A stretch of DNA of 64,000 bases from Chromohalobacter beijerinckii. GTDB taxonomy: Bacteria > Pseudomonadota > Gammaproteobacteria > Pseudomonadales > Halomonadaceae. The position numbers were made by a program, and so were the translations under genes. Below the pieces are notes generated by a model. It had not been told where the DNA came from and searched no databases. It was given only the letters and a program-made list of their open reading frames with translations. Below, piece after piece: positions 48,263 through 56,320 of the stretch (positions within the stretch are counted from its first letter, which is position 1; each line of letters opens with the position of its first letter). The DNA lies in contig NZ_JAKGAK010000006.1 of the NCBI RefSeq assembly GCF_023061185.1, positions 89,507 to 153,506 of the forward strand, in the 5' to 3' direction.

Positions 48263-48337
48263 TGGCCTTCCTGGCCTATCGGCTTCTACGCTGAGGGTGG
48301 CGTCAGGACGACGCCGGAAGGCCAGATGCGGCCTTTC
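48263..48337 (+). other. Competing hairpins between lysC and csrA
   Basis: TGGCCTTCC (48263-48271) can pair with GGAAGGCCA (48316-48324), enclosing a hairpin GGCGTC-AGGAC-GACGCC (48299-48315) whose loop shows a GGA. Alternatively AAGGCC (48318-48323) pairs with GGCCTT (48330-48335), a short terminator-like stem followed by TCATT. The two use the same bases. The latter may be the lysC terminator. Confidence 0.45.
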
Positions 48338-48469
48338 ATTCAGCGCATCCGTGGATGCAAAGCACGCGCCATTGGCTCTCGGGGGCTGTATGACGCATAA
48401 TTTGCCCTCGTACTGTCGCTTGGCGGTGCATGCATCCCGTTGGAAGAAAGCCTGAGAAGGAGATCAGAC

Positions 48470-48667
48470 ATGCTCATCCTGACCCGTCGCGTCGGTGAAA
48501 CACTCATGATCGGCGACGATATCACCGTTACAGTCCTGGGAGTGAAAGGCAATCAGGTCCGTATCGGTGTCAATGCGCCCAAGGACGTAGCCGTACATCG
48601 CGAAGAGATCTACCAGCGTATTCAGCGCGAGAAGACCGATAGCGAAGACGGCGGTTCAAACGTTTGA
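48470..48667 (+). CDS. csrA: Carbon storage regulator CsrA (RsmA)
   Basis: Homodimeric RNA-binding protein that binds GGA motifs in leaders and blocks or alters translation. The 65-aa product begins [10 protein letters not shown], has L4 and R44 at the RNA-contact positions ([11 protein letters not shown]), and a normal hydrophilic tail. AAGGAG lies 7 bases upstream; this ribosome-binding site itself contains GGA, allowing autorepression. The longer frame from 48440 is not used. Its likely antagonist RNA is at 38346-38593. Confidence 0.98.
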   Translation: MLILTRRVGETLMIGDDITVTVLGVKGNQVRIGVNAPKDVAVHREEIYQRIQREKTDSEDGGSNV

Positions 48668-48862
48668 AGTGACGCATGCGTGGGACCGTCTGGGCTGGTG
48701 AAGTCGTCCCCTTTATCGGCTCGGGCTTTTGGATCAGGCATGCTTTCTGGATCGAGCAGTTTGACTCGCACGCAGTACGGCAAGCGAGTCTCCCGCCAGG
48801 CAAGTAGTGACGGTATGGGTTGATATTAAAAGATTTTCAATCCGCCCTAGACAAGACCCCAG

Positions 48863-48868
48863 TATAAT
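48863..48868 (+). promoter_or_regulatory. tRNA operon promoter -10 element
   Basis: Perfect TATAAT 27 bp before the tRNA-Ser gene, with no good -35. The preceding 195 bp after csrA show no gene. Confidence 0.6.
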
Positions 48869-48895
48869 CGGTAACATACGCGCCGTGTTGATGAG

Positions 48896-48988
48896 GGAGA
48901 GATGGCCGAGTGGCTGAAGGCGCTCCCCTGCTAAGGGAGTATGGGGTTTGTAGCCCCATCGAGGGTTCGAATCCCTCTCTCTCCGCCA
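48896..48988 (+). tRNA. tRNA-Ser (GCT anticodon)
   Basis: Acceptor GGAGAGA pairs with TCTCTCC; D arm GGCCGAGTGGCTGAAGGC; anticodon loop CTGCTAA in a CTCCC/GGGAG stem; long class II variable arm; T loop GGTTCGAATCC; encoded CCA. Length 93 nt. Reads AGC/AGU. Confidence 0.98.
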
Positions 48989-49017
48989 CTCAACCGGATG
49001 CATTGCATCGAAGTATT

Positions 49018-49094
49018 GCGCCCGTAGCTCAGCTGGATAGAGTACCTGACTACGAATCAGGTGGTCGGAGGTTCGAATCCTCCCGGGCGCACCA
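49018..49094 (+). tRNA. tRNA-Arg (ACG anticodon), copy 1
   Basis: 77-nt cloverleaf: acceptor GCGCCCG / CGGGCGC, D loop AGCTGGAT, anticodon stem CCTGA / TCAGG with loop CTACGAA (anticodon ACG, wobble A edited to inosine), T loop GGTTCGAATCC, encoded CCA. Confidence 0.98.
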
Positions 49095-49191
49095 CTTTAA
49101 TAGCGTGAGTAAGTCACGTGGCGATGCATGTGCGAGAGCCGTTGCTCTCGATACAGCGCGAAACACGGCAGCTGGTCGTGCGTTGTGCAAA

Positions 49192-49268
49192 GCGCCCGTA
49201 GCTCAGCTGGATAGAGTACCTGACTACGAATCAGGTGGTCGGAGGTTCGAATCCTCCCGGGCGCACCA
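49192..49268 (+). tRNA. tRNA-Arg (ACG anticodon), copy 2
   Basis: Identical to the copy at 49018-49094 over all 77 nt, 97 bp downstream. The same Ser-Arg-Arg order follows csrA/rsmA in Pseudomonas, where there are further Arg copies. Confidence 0.98.
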
Positions 49269-49274
49269 AATATC

Positions 49275-49305
49275 AAGCCCGTCCCTCCGGGGGCGGGCTT
49301 TTTCG
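49275..49305 (+). terminator. Intrinsic terminator after the tRNA genes
   Basis: Eleven-pair stem starting AAGCCCG (49275-49285 with 49290-49300), TCCG loop, then a T run. It closes the tRNA transcript. Confidence 0.92.
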
Positions 49306-49410
49306 TCTATGTCAACGATTCCCCTTCCTTGACGGCGAACCTGTGGTTTGCAGGTAAGCAGTCGTTTCTGGCACGCCTTGCGTGCCATTTTTTCGTCTCG
49401 TATTCCTTGA

Positions 49411-49758
49411 TCAATCGCCTGACTTGACGCGGTAGTCGCCCTCGAGCACCTGAGACGCGTGCGTGGCGTCTTGCGCCGGGGCATCCTGGGCACCGTTGCC
49501 GCCAGCCGGGCGTGCATGGTCGGCGCGAAACACCTCGGCGCGTTTCTTCATACGGTGGCGCAAGAAGGGCAACATCGCCCAGCCGATGATCAAGAAGAAC
49601 AGGCCGAGCAGGGTGCCGACGATCATCATGGCGCCAAACAATAACCAAGTGGCGAGCAGCTTGAGCCCGCCAGCGCCCTGTGACGGACGCGCCTGACGCG
49701 CCCGCTCTCGCCATTGTTGTGCCGCCTGCCAGGCGGCATTTTGCTGTCGATTAGTCAT
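49411..49758 (-). CDS. Hypothetical membrane protein
   Basis: Not recognised. The 115-aa product has a Gln/Arg-rich N terminus, a strongly hydrophobic stretch at about residues 32-66 (one or two spans, rich in Leu, Gly, Ile), a basic segment RHRMKKRAE, and a polar Ala/Asp-rich tail. Its ATG lies in the last codons of the PepSY-like gene upstream (8-bp overlap), so the two are probably cotranscribed and may act together at the envelope. Codon bias at third positions matches neighbours, which supports it being real. Confidence 0.65.
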   Translation of the reverse strand: MTNRQQNAAWQAAQQWRERARQARPSQGAGGLKLLATWLLFGAMMIVGTLLGLFFLIIGWAMLPFLRHRMKKRAEVFRADHARPAGGNGAQDAPAQDATHASQVLEGDYRVKSGD

Positions 49759-50224
49759 GTTCCACTCCGGTGACCGTTAGGTCATTGCGCTCGAGGCGAA
49801 TGTCGATCTCACTATTCTGGGCGTCGTAGCCTTCGATATCTACATGCCCTCTTTCATCGACATCCAATTCGGAAAAGCGTTTCATGCCGGCATTCTGAGC
49901 GTTGTCCAGCGCCTGCTGCAGTTCGTCGCTGGTCAGGCTCCAGTCGGGAATGGTGCCCTTGTGGCGTTTCTCGTGCACTAGGCTGCCATCCTCGATAAGC
50001 ATATCGATATCGAGTTGCCAGCCATCGTCACGCCAGCCTTCCACCTCAAGACGATTACCGTCATCGATGGCGACTTCATCGTAATGGGTGAAGCCATAGG
50101 CGTCGGTGTCGTTGAGCAGTGACTCGAGCTTGCCTGGTGATAGGCTGCCATCATCGGCGAGCGCGGCGGTGGAGAGCCCTCCTGTGAGGACCATCGGCAT
50201 CATCAGCATATGCATCGTCTTCAT
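49751..50224 (-). CDS. Secreted PepSY-like protein
   Basis: The 157-aa product begins with a signal peptide (MKTMHMLMMPMVLTGG, cleavage near AALA-DDG). The mature part is two short beta-alpha repeats resembling PepSY units: LESLLNDTDAYGFTHYDEVAIDDGNR with VEGWRDDGWQLDIDM, and a second ALDNAQNAGMKRFSELDVDERG with VDIEGYDAQNSEIDIRL. Such proteins are periplasmic and often act as accessory or inhibitory domains. It is divergent from a second PepSY gene and the two-component system at 50454-52848, suggesting a shared stimulus. Family call by pattern only. Confidence 0.72.
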   Translation of the reverse strand: MKTMHMLMMPMVLTGGLSTAALADDGSLSPGKLESLLNDTDAYGFTHYDEVAIDDGNRLEVEGWRDDGWQLDIDMLIEDGSLVHEKRHKGTIPDWSLTSDELQQALDNAQNAGMKRFSELDVDERGHVDIEGYDAQNSEIDIRLERNDLTVTGVEHD

Positions 50225-50324
50225 GATTCACTCCTGGCTTTCGCCTCGAGGTTGGTATGACATACCGCGACTGCGGATAGAGGCACGCTAACGTCGTCTA
50301 CCTTGCAGTCACCTGAAAACGATG

Positions 50325-50340
50325 TTCATCTTTCATTCAT
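50325..50340. promoter_or_regulatory. TTCAT-N6-TTCAT direct repeat, site 1
   Basis: Two TTCAT half-sites 11 bp apart (one helical turn), in the 229-bp divergent gap. The layout is what tandem-binding OmpR-family response regulators use. It lies about 100 bp upstream of the 50224 start on the minus strand and 114 bp before the 50454 gene. Confidence 0.45.
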
Positions 50341-50419
50341 GTGAACGGGATTTGGGCATGCGCGGCGAACATCATGTCTCCGGCGTGGTAGAGGGTATGG
50401 AGTATCTAACTCCTGGGCA

Positions 50420-50435
50420 TTCATGCTGCATTCAT
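50420..50435. promoter_or_regulatory. TTCAT-N6-TTCAT direct repeat, site 2
   Basis: Same half-sites with the same 11-bp period as site 1 (GCATTCATG is repeated in full). It ends 18 bp before the 50454 start, so bound protein here would more likely repress than activate that gene. Confidence 0.45.
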
Positions 50436-50453
50436 GTCGGCTGAGGCAGACTC

Positions 50454-50801
50454 GTGTCCATGAAACGCTTCAATCGCTGTATCAAAGCGCTGATGCTGGT
50501 GGCGGTAGGCATCATGGCCTGCCAGTCGCTGGTCGCGGCCGACGATGACGAATGGCGCTCATTGCACCGAGAGGTGGAAGAGGGGCGTGTGGTGGCACTG
50601 CCCAAGGTGCTCGACTGGCTCGAGCACCACTATATCGGTCAAGTGCTAGAGGTAGAGCTCGAGCGTGACGATGGCATGCCGCGCTACGAAATCGACATGA
50701 TTGGTCCGCAGGGGCAGGTAGTGGAATTCGAATTCGATGCCACGAGCGGGGAAATGATTGGTATCGAAGGGGTCAATATCGATGGGATGGCACGTCAATG
50801 A
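50454..50801 (+). CDS. PepSY-domain periplasmic protein
   Basis: The 115-aa product has a signal peptide (about residues 10-28, ALMLVAVGIMACQSLVAA) and one PepSY domain: LHREVEEGRVVALPKVLDWLE, VLEVELERDDGMPRYEIDMI, then VEFEFDATSGEMIGIEG. The start is set at a GTG (50454) with GAGG 7 bases upstream; an ATG two codons later is possible. It overlaps the response regulator by 4 bp, so it belongs to the two-component operon and may sense or modulate the kinase in the periplasm (inference). Confidence 0.85.
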   Translation: MSMKRFNRCIKALMLVAVGIMACQSLVAADDDEWRSLHREVEEGRVVALPKVLDWLEHHYIGQVLEVELERDDGMPRYEIDMIGPQGQVVEFEFDATSGEMIGIEGVNIDGMARQ

Positions 50802-51466
50802 AGGTGTTGCTGGTCGAGGATGATACCGCGCTGGCACAGGCGCTCGGCGAGGCGCTCGGAGAAGCGGGGCTGTTGTGGGAACATGCCGAGACTGGCCACG
50901 CGGCCGATTATCTCGTGCGCGTCGAATCCTATGACGCCGTGATACTCGATCTGGGGCTCCCCGATGGTGACGGCACGCGCTGGCTAGCAGCCTGGCGCGA
51001 GGATGGAATCGACTTGCCGGTATTAGTGCTCACGGCCCGCGAACGCTGGTCGGATAAGGCGGCAGGCTTTTCCGCCGGCGCCGATGACTACGTCACCAAA
51101 CCCTTCGAAACCGCCGAGGTGCTGTTTCGTTTACGTGCCCTGGTGCGACGCAGTCATGGCCATGCCCATCCCATACTCAGACTGGGCGAGTTGGCGCTGG
51201 ATACGCATACCGGCAGCGTCACGCTGGCGGGACGCCCGATCACTTTGACGGCACAGGAATCGCGGCTGCTGGCGTATCTGCTGCATGCCGCACCGCGCAT
51301 CGTGAGCCGTATCGAGCTGTCTGAGCATGTCTATGATCGCGATCATGAGCCCGACTCCAACGTTATCGACGTGCAGGTAAGTCGCCTGCGCCGCAAGCTC
51401 GGCAACCAGCGCATCGTGACCTTGCGCGGGCAGGGGTATCGTCTGGTAGCCCCCGAGGATGAGTAA
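50798..51466 (+). CDS. OmpR-family response regulator
   Basis: The 222-aa product has a receiver domain with acidic E7 D8 D9, phosphoacceptor D51 (VILDLGLPDG), T79 and K101 (TKPF), then a winged-helix DNA-binding domain ending NVIDVQVSRLRRKLG and LRGQGYRLV. Nearest in type to PhoP/QseB-like regulators. It is translationally coupled to the PepSY gene before it and the kinase after it. Candidate binding sites are the TTCAT repeats at 50325 and 50420. Confidence 0.93.
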   Translation: MKVLLVEDDTALAQALGEALGEAGLLWEHAETGHAADYLVRVESYDAVILDLGLPDGDGTRWLAAWREDGIDLPVLVLTARERWSDKAAGFSAGADDYVTKPFETAEVLFRLRALVRRSHGHAHPILRLGELALDTHTGSVTLAGRPITLTAQESRLLAYLLHAAPRIVSRIELSEHVYDRDHEPDSNVIDVQVSRLRRKLGNQRIVTLRGQGYRLVAPEDE

Positions 51467-52848
51467 TGAGGCGACGCCCTTGGCGCCAACGTCTCGCTCG
51501 TACTTCGATCCGCGCCCGCTTGCTGATCGCCTCGCTCTTGCTGGTCATGGTGGCGCTACCCTTGGCGGGAACGGGGCTTGCTTATAACTTCCGCGATTCC
51601 GTCACCACCGCCTTCGACGACCGTCTCGAGTCGCTGCTCAACGTATTGTTGGCCGGTGTGCAAGTCGATGCCCAGAATGAAGAACTGCATATGACACGTT
51701 CGCTGGGCGATCCCCGGTTCGAGCGTGTCTTTTCGGGATGGTACTGGCAGGTCAGCGACGACGACGGACAAACGCTGACGTCGCGTTCGTTGTGGGATCA
51801 ACGGCTACCGATCGATAACGCCACGGGAGTGGCCGTGAGCGAAGTCGAGGGCCCGCGGGGCGACACTCTGCGCGTCGTCGAACGTGACATCCGCCTGCCG
51901 GGGCATGCCGAGACACTGCATGTCAGTGTGGCGGCATCACGCGAAGAGCTGGACACCGAAGTGGCGCGCTTCGAGTGGCTGCTGGGGTTGTCGCTGCTGG
52001 CGCTGGGCGCCTTGCTGCTGGTCGGGCTGGCGGTACAGATTCGCTGGGGGTTGGCACCGCTGCGTCGCATGCATACCAATCTGCGCGCGGTTGAGTCCGG
52101 CGATGCCGACAGCCTCGAGACGCATTTCCTGCCCGACGAGCTGGCTCGCCTGGCACGTGCCATGAACGGCGTGCTGGAGCGTGATAGGCGCCTGATCGAG
52201 CGCGGCCGCAATGCCGCTGGCAATCTGGCGCATGCGCTCAAGACCCCAGTCAGCGTGCTCACCACCCTGGCCGAACGCTTCCCGCCCGACACGCGCGACC
52301 GTCTGCGCGGCGAGTTGGGGCGCATCGATGACGCCGTACGCCATCATCTTGCCCGGGCCTCGGCGGCCGGCGGGGTCGTTCTCGCCGGCAAGGTGGATGC
52401 TGCGCAAACCCTGGCGCCGGTGCTCGAGGGGTTGACGCGAATGGGGCAGCGGCGCGGTATCCAGTTGACCCAGTCGCTGGCCGATGACCTCAAGGTGCGC
52501 ATGGAGGCTCAGGATCTGCAGGAACTGGTCGGCAACCTTCTGGAAAATGCGCTGCGTTGGGCCGATAGCCAGGTCACCGTGAGCCTTCATCCGCAGGCGG
52601 CAGGCGTCGAATTGTTGATCGAGGACGACGGGCCAGGTATGAGCGAAGAGCAGCGCGACGCCGCTCTGGCGCGAGGCTCCCGCCTCGACGAGCGACGCTC
52701 CGGTTCGGGGTTGGGTCTGGCCATCGTCGAGGATCTGATGACTCTGTACGGTGGCCAGCTCACGCTGTCACGTGCCTCGCTCGGCGGACTCGCCGCACAT
52801 GTCTGGCTGCCCGCGTCACCGGTTGCGCCGAGCGGTATCGAGTCCTGA
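51466..52848 (+). CDS. Sensor histidine kinase
   Basis: The 460-aa membrane kinase has two spans (about residues 17-39 and 171-191) around a ~130-residue periplasmic sensor domain, a HAMP-like linker (GLAPLRRMHTNLRAVESGD), the phosphoacceptor H256 in NLAHALKTP, and an ATPase domain with N box NLLENALRW, G1 DDGPGM and G2 GSGLGLAIV. The start shares one base with the regulator stop. The ligand is not evident; the PepSY protein in the operon is a candidate partner. Confidence 0.93.
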   Translation: MRRRPWRQRLARTSIRARLLIASLLLVMVALPLAGTGLAYNFRDSVTTAFDDRLESLLNVLLAGVQVDAQNEELHMTRSLGDPRFERVFSGWYWQVSDDDGQTLTSRSLWDQRLPIDNATGVAVSEVEGPRGDTLRVVERDIRLPGHAETLHVSVAASREELDTEVARFEWLLGLSLLALGALLLVGLAVQIRWGLAPLRRMHTNLRAVESGDADSLETHFLPDELARLARAMNGVLERDRRLIERGRNAAGNLAHALKTPVSVLTTLAERFPPDTRDRLRGELGRIDDAVRHHLARASAAGGVVLAGKVDAAQTLAPVLEGLTRMGQRRGIQLTQSLADDLKVRMEAQDLQELVGNLLENALRWADSQVTVSLHPQAAGVELLIEDDGPGMSEEQRDAALARGSRLDERRSGSGLGLAIVEDLMTLYGGQLTLSRASLGGLAAHVWLPASPVAPSGIES

Positions 52849-52954
52849 TCGTCATCTGGCTCGGTTGCGGCGCGCTCCAGATGGTTGCGTATTGTGTGCG
52901 TGATGTGCGATTGCGATGATGCCGGCATTCTCCCTTCCAGCAGGAGCAGCGGCG

Positions 52955-53914
52955 ATGGATAAATACGAACTCAAGCGCGAGCAGGCGGCACGCGCGGCCT
53001 GGTTGTCCTATGTGGGAGGGCGTACCCAGGATGAAATCGCCGGCCAGTTGGGCGTCTCGCGCCCCGGAGTCCAACGCCTGTTGGCATTGGCGCGGCAGGA
53101 AGGGCTGGTCAAGGTGCACATCGATCATCCCATTTCCGGTTGCATGGCGATGGGTGAAGCGATTCTCACGCATTTCGGGTTGGATTATTGTGACGTAGTA
53201 CCTAGCGACCCCGATGTGCCGGATAGCAGCCCGCGCTTTCTCGCGCAGGCGGGGGCCGAACGTCTGGCCGGGCTTCTCGATCGCCAGCAAGCGCTGACGC
53301 TCTCGCTGGGGACGGGGCGTTCGGTGCGCGCCACGGTGGAAGCCCTGAGTCGTCTGGACCGCTCGCAGCATCGCATCGTCTCGCTGGTGGGCAATGTCGC
53401 CCGTGACGGCTCAGCCAACCGCTACGATGGGGTCATGGTGCTGGCCGACAAGACTGGAGCGGAGCGTTTCTTGCTACCGGCGCCGGTGGTCGCCGCTTCG
53501 GTGGAAGAAAAAGAAGCGCTGCTGGCTCAGCAGCTCGTGCAGGCGGTGTTCCATATTGCCCGCGAGGCAGAAACCGGGGTCATCGGCATCGGGCGCATCG
53601 ATCCGCGCGCGACCCTGTTCCAGGATCATTTTATCAGTGAGGCCGAACTCAACGAGCTGCTCGAAGCCGGCGCCGTGGGGGAATTGCTCGGCTGGCCCCT
53701 GGATACCCAAGGGCGACTCATCGATTGTCCTATCACGCGCCGGATCACTAGCTTACCGCTATCGGCGCTCGGCGGTCAGCCGTTGATGGGCTTGGCTGGC
53801 GGACACGACAAGGGCCCGGCGATTCTGAGTGCCTTGCGGGGTGGCTGGCTCAAAGGGTTGGTCACCGATGAGGCGGCGGCACGCTATATCGTGTCCACAT
53901 TGGGGGCTGCTTAG
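52955..53914 (+). CDS. SorC/DeoR-type sugar-binding transcriptional regulator
   Basis: The 319-aa product has an N-terminal helix-turn-helix (YVGGRTQDEIAGQLGVSRPGVQRLL) and a C-terminal sugar-phosphate-binding SorC domain (SLGTGRSVRATVE, VGNVARDGSANRYDG, GGHDKGPAILSALRGGWLKGLVTDE). It lies immediately upstream of the polyol operon in the same direction, so it is the probable local regulator. The start at 52955 is chosen for AGGAG 9 bases upstream; an ATG 13 codons earlier is less likely. Confidence 0.92.
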   Translation: MDKYELKREQAARAAWLSYVGGRTQDEIAGQLGVSRPGVQRLLALARQEGLVKVHIDHPISGCMAMGEAILTHFGLDYCDVVPSDPDVPDSSPRFLAQAGAERLAGLLDRQQALTLSLGTGRSVRATVEALSRLDRSQHRIVSLVGNVARDGSANRYDGVMVLADKTGAERFLLPAPVVAASVEEKEALLAQQLVQAVFHIAREAETGVIGIGRIDPRATLFQDHFISEAELNELLEAGAVGELLGWPLDTQGRLIDCPITRRITSLPLSALGGQPLMGLAGGHDKGPAILSALRGGWLKGLVTDEAAARYIVSTLGAA

Positions 53915-53955
53915 GCCAAAGTCTAAGCGTGTGAGGTTTGCTTTTTTTTGCGTTG

Positions 53956-53969
53956 CAAATGATCATTTG
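53956..53969. promoter_or_regulatory. Palindromic operator candidate 1
   Basis: CAAATGATCATTTG is a perfect 14-bp palindrome lying 60 bp before the binding-protein gene, just after a possible -35 (TTGCGT, 53948-53953) and before an AATACT -10-like element. A repressor here would block the promoter. Confidence 0.6.
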
Positions 53970-53986
53970 AATACTCAATGAGTAGA

Positions 53987-53994
53987 TTGATCAA
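53987..53994. promoter_or_regulatory. Palindromic operator candidate 2
   Basis: TTGATCAA, sharing the TGATCA core with site 1, centred 28 bp downstream of it. The pair would suit a regulator that binds as a tetramer, as SorC-family proteins do. Confidence 0.45.
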
Positions 53995-54028
53995 AACAAA
54001 TTCAAGAATCTCCTCTCAGGAGCTCGCC

Positions 54029-55339
54029 ATGTACCTGAAACACGTATTACCCCTGGCCGGTGCCGCGACATTGGCCTCGTTCGCCGCACACGCCGAAACC
54101 ATCACCGTGGCCACGGTAAACAACAACGACATGATCATCATGCAGGGCCTGACCGACGAATTCGAAAAGGCTCATCCGGATATCGATCTGGAATGGGTGG
54201 TGCTCGAGGAAAACGTGCTGCGTCAGCGTCTGACCACTGACATCGCTACCGATGGCGGTCAGTTCGATGTCATGACCGTCGGCACCTATGAAGTGCCGAT
54301 CTGGGCCAAGCAGGACTGGTTGGTCGAACTCGATGACCTTCCCGAAAGCTATAACGAAGACGACTTGATCAAGCCGATCCGCGACGGCTTGAGCCAAGAC
54401 GGTTCGCTGTATGCGCTGCCGTTCTACGGCGAGAGCTCGATGATGTATTACCGCACCGATCTCTTCGAAAAAGCCGGCATCGAGATGTCCGATCAACCGA
54501 CCTGGGACCAGGTTCAGGACTGGGCGAGCCAGATCAACGACCCCGACAACGACGTTTATGGCATCTGCCTGCGTGGCAAGCCGGGCTGGGGCGAGAACAT
54601 GGCTTTCGTCTCGACATTGGTGAATACCTTCGGCGGCCGTTGGTTCGATGAAGACTGGCATCCGGAAATCAATTCGCCGGAGTGGAAAGAAGCGGTCAGC
54701 TTCTATGTCGATCTGATGAATAAATATGGCCCGCCGGGCGCGACCTCCAACGGCTTCAACGAGAACCAGGCGCTGTTCTCCAGCGGCAAGTGCGGTATGT
54801 GGGTCGATGCCACCTCGGCTGCCGGCAAGTTTTATGATGCCGATGAGTCGCAGGTAGCTGACAAGTTGGGCTTCGCTCCCGCACCGATCGCCAAGACCCC
54901 GAAGGGTTCCAACTGGCTATGGTCGTGGACGCTGGCGATTCCCACTTCGTCGGATTCCAAGGACGCCGCCAAGACCTTCATCACCTGGGCGACCTCGCAG
55001 GAATACATCGAACTGGTCGGCGAGAAAGAAGGCTGGACCAGCGTGCCCCCGGGCACTCGTGAGTCGACCTACGAGAATCCCAAGTATCAAGAAGCCGCGC
55101 CGTTCGCCGATTTCGTGCTGAACGCCATCCAGACTGCCGATCCGACCGACTCGACGCTCAAGCCGAGCCCGTATATCGGCGTGCAGACTGTCAATATTCC
55201 CGAGTTCCAGTCGGTGGGTACCCAGGTCGGCCAGATGATCGGCGCCGCGCTTTCCGGCGAGCAGTCGGTCGATGCCGCCCTCGATCAGGCCCAGCGCTCG
55301 GTCGAACGTACCATGCGTCAGGCTGGCTACTACGACTAA
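54029..55339 (+). CDS. smoE: Polyol ABC transporter substrate-binding protein
   Basis: The 436-aa preprotein has a signal peptide ending FAAHA-ETI and a cluster B/D type solute-binding fold. VNNNDMIIMQGLTDEF, LEENVLRQRLTTDIATDGGQFDVMTVGTYE and LPFYGESSMMYYRTDLF closely resemble sorbitol/mannitol-binding SmoE/MtlE proteins. AGGAG lies before the ATG. First gene of the transport operon; a strong hairpin follows it. Confidence 0.93.
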   Translation: MYLKHVLPLAGAATLASFAAHAETITVATVNNNDMIIMQGLTDEFEKAHPDIDLEWVVLEENVLRQRLTTDIATDGGQFDVMTVGTYEVPIWAKQDWLVELDDLPESYNEDDLIKPIRDGLSQDGSLYALPFYGESSMMYYRTDLFEKAGIEMSDQPTWDQVQDWASQINDPDNDVYGICLRGKPGWGENMAFVSTLVNTFGGRWFDEDWHPEINSPEWKEAVSFYVDLMNKYGPPGATSNGFNENQALFSSGKCGMWVDATSAAGKFYDADESQVADKLGFAPAPIAKTPKGSNWLWSWTLAIPTSSDSKDAAKTFITWATSQEYIELVGEKEGWTSVPPGTRESTYENPKYQEAAPFADFVLNAIQTADPTDSTLKPSPYIGVQTVNIPEFQSVGTQVGQMIGAALSGEQSVDAALDQAQRSVERTMRQAGYYD

Positions 55340-55356
55340 CCCGTAGCATCCCACGT

Positions 55357-55381
55357 CGGCCGGATCGTCATGATCCGGCCG
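55357..55381 (+). other. Intra-operon hairpin after the binding-protein gene
   Basis: A perfect 10-bp stem CGGCCGGATC / GATCCGGCCG (55357-55366 with 55372-55381), GTCAT loop, no T tract. Probably protects the upstream mRNA end so that the binding protein is made in excess over the permeases. Confidence 0.7.
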
Positions 55382-55417
55382 CATTTCCCGACTCGTTTCC
55401 TTCAGTGGGGCACTCCC

Positions 55418-56305
55418 ATGCGCGAGAGAACGTCTGGACGAACCGTCGGCGGCTTCCGCAATCTGTTCCTGCAGGGCCCGGCGGTCACCTTGCTGCTGTT
55501 ATGGATGCTGGTGCCGCTGGGCATGACCCTATGGTTCTCCTTCCAGCGCTATAACCTGATCAATCCCATGATCTCCGGCTTCGCCGGCTGGGACAATTAC
55601 ACTTATTTGCTCACCGACCCGGCCTTGTGGACGGCGATGGGCAATACCCTGTTGCTGGTCGGCTGGGTGCTGGCGATCAGCGTGATCGGCGGTACGCTGC
55701 TGGCGGTACTCTTCCAGCAGGAATTCTTCGGCCGTGGCATCGCCCGGCTACTGGTGATCGCACCGTTTTTCGTCATGCCCACCGTCGGTGCATTGGTGTG
55801 GAAAAACATGCTGATGCACCCGGTCAACGGCGTGTTCGCCTGGCTGAGCAATCTGCTAGGGCTGCCGGTGATCGACTGGTTCTCGTCGATGCCGTTGACC
55901 TCGATCATCATCATCGTTTCCTGGCAGTGGATGCCTTTCGCGCTGTTGATACTGCTCACCGCCATCCAGTCGCTGGACGACGACCAAGTCGAGGCGGCCC
56001 GCATGGACGGCGCCGGGCCATTGGCGATCTTCTGGTTCATCACCCTGCCGCACCTGAAGCGCGCGATCAGTGTGGTGATCATGATCGAGATGATCTTCCT
56101 GCTGACCATCTTCGCCGAGATTTTCGTTACCACCTCGGGCGGTCCGGGACTGGCTTCGACCAACCTGGCCTATTTCATCTATATCCGCGCGCTGTTGGAT
56201 TTCGACGTGGGCGGCGCCTCGGCCGGCGGTGTCATCGCCATCATTCTGGCCAACATCGTGGCGATCTTCTTGATCCGCACCGTAGCCAAGAATCTCGAGA
56301 CCTGA
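55418..56305 (+). CDS. smoF: Polyol ABC transporter permease 1
   Basis: The 295-aa MalF-type inner-membrane permease has six hydrophobic segments and the EAA loop QVEAARMDGAGPLAIFWFITLP that contacts the ATPase. The ATG at 55418 avoids starting inside the hairpin, where an earlier ATG (55370) lies. The ribosome-binding site is weak. Follows the binding-protein gene and precedes permease 2 by 15 bp. Confidence 0.92.
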   Translation: MRERTSGRTVGGFRNLFLQGPAVTLLLLWMLVPLGMTLWFSFQRYNLINPMISGFAGWDNYTYLLTDPALWTAMGNTLLLVGWVLAISVIGGTLLAVLFQQEFFGRGIARLLVIAPFFVMPTVGALVWKNMLMHPVNGVFAWLSNLLGLPVIDWFSSMPLTSIIIIVSWQWMPFALLILLTAIQSLDDDQVEAARMDGAGPLAIFWFITLPHLKRAISVVIMIEMIFLLTIFAEIFVTTSGGPGLASTNLAYFIYIRALLDFDVGGASAGGVIAIILANIVAIFLIRTVAKNLET

Positions 56306-56320
56306 GGCGAGGAGCACTGC

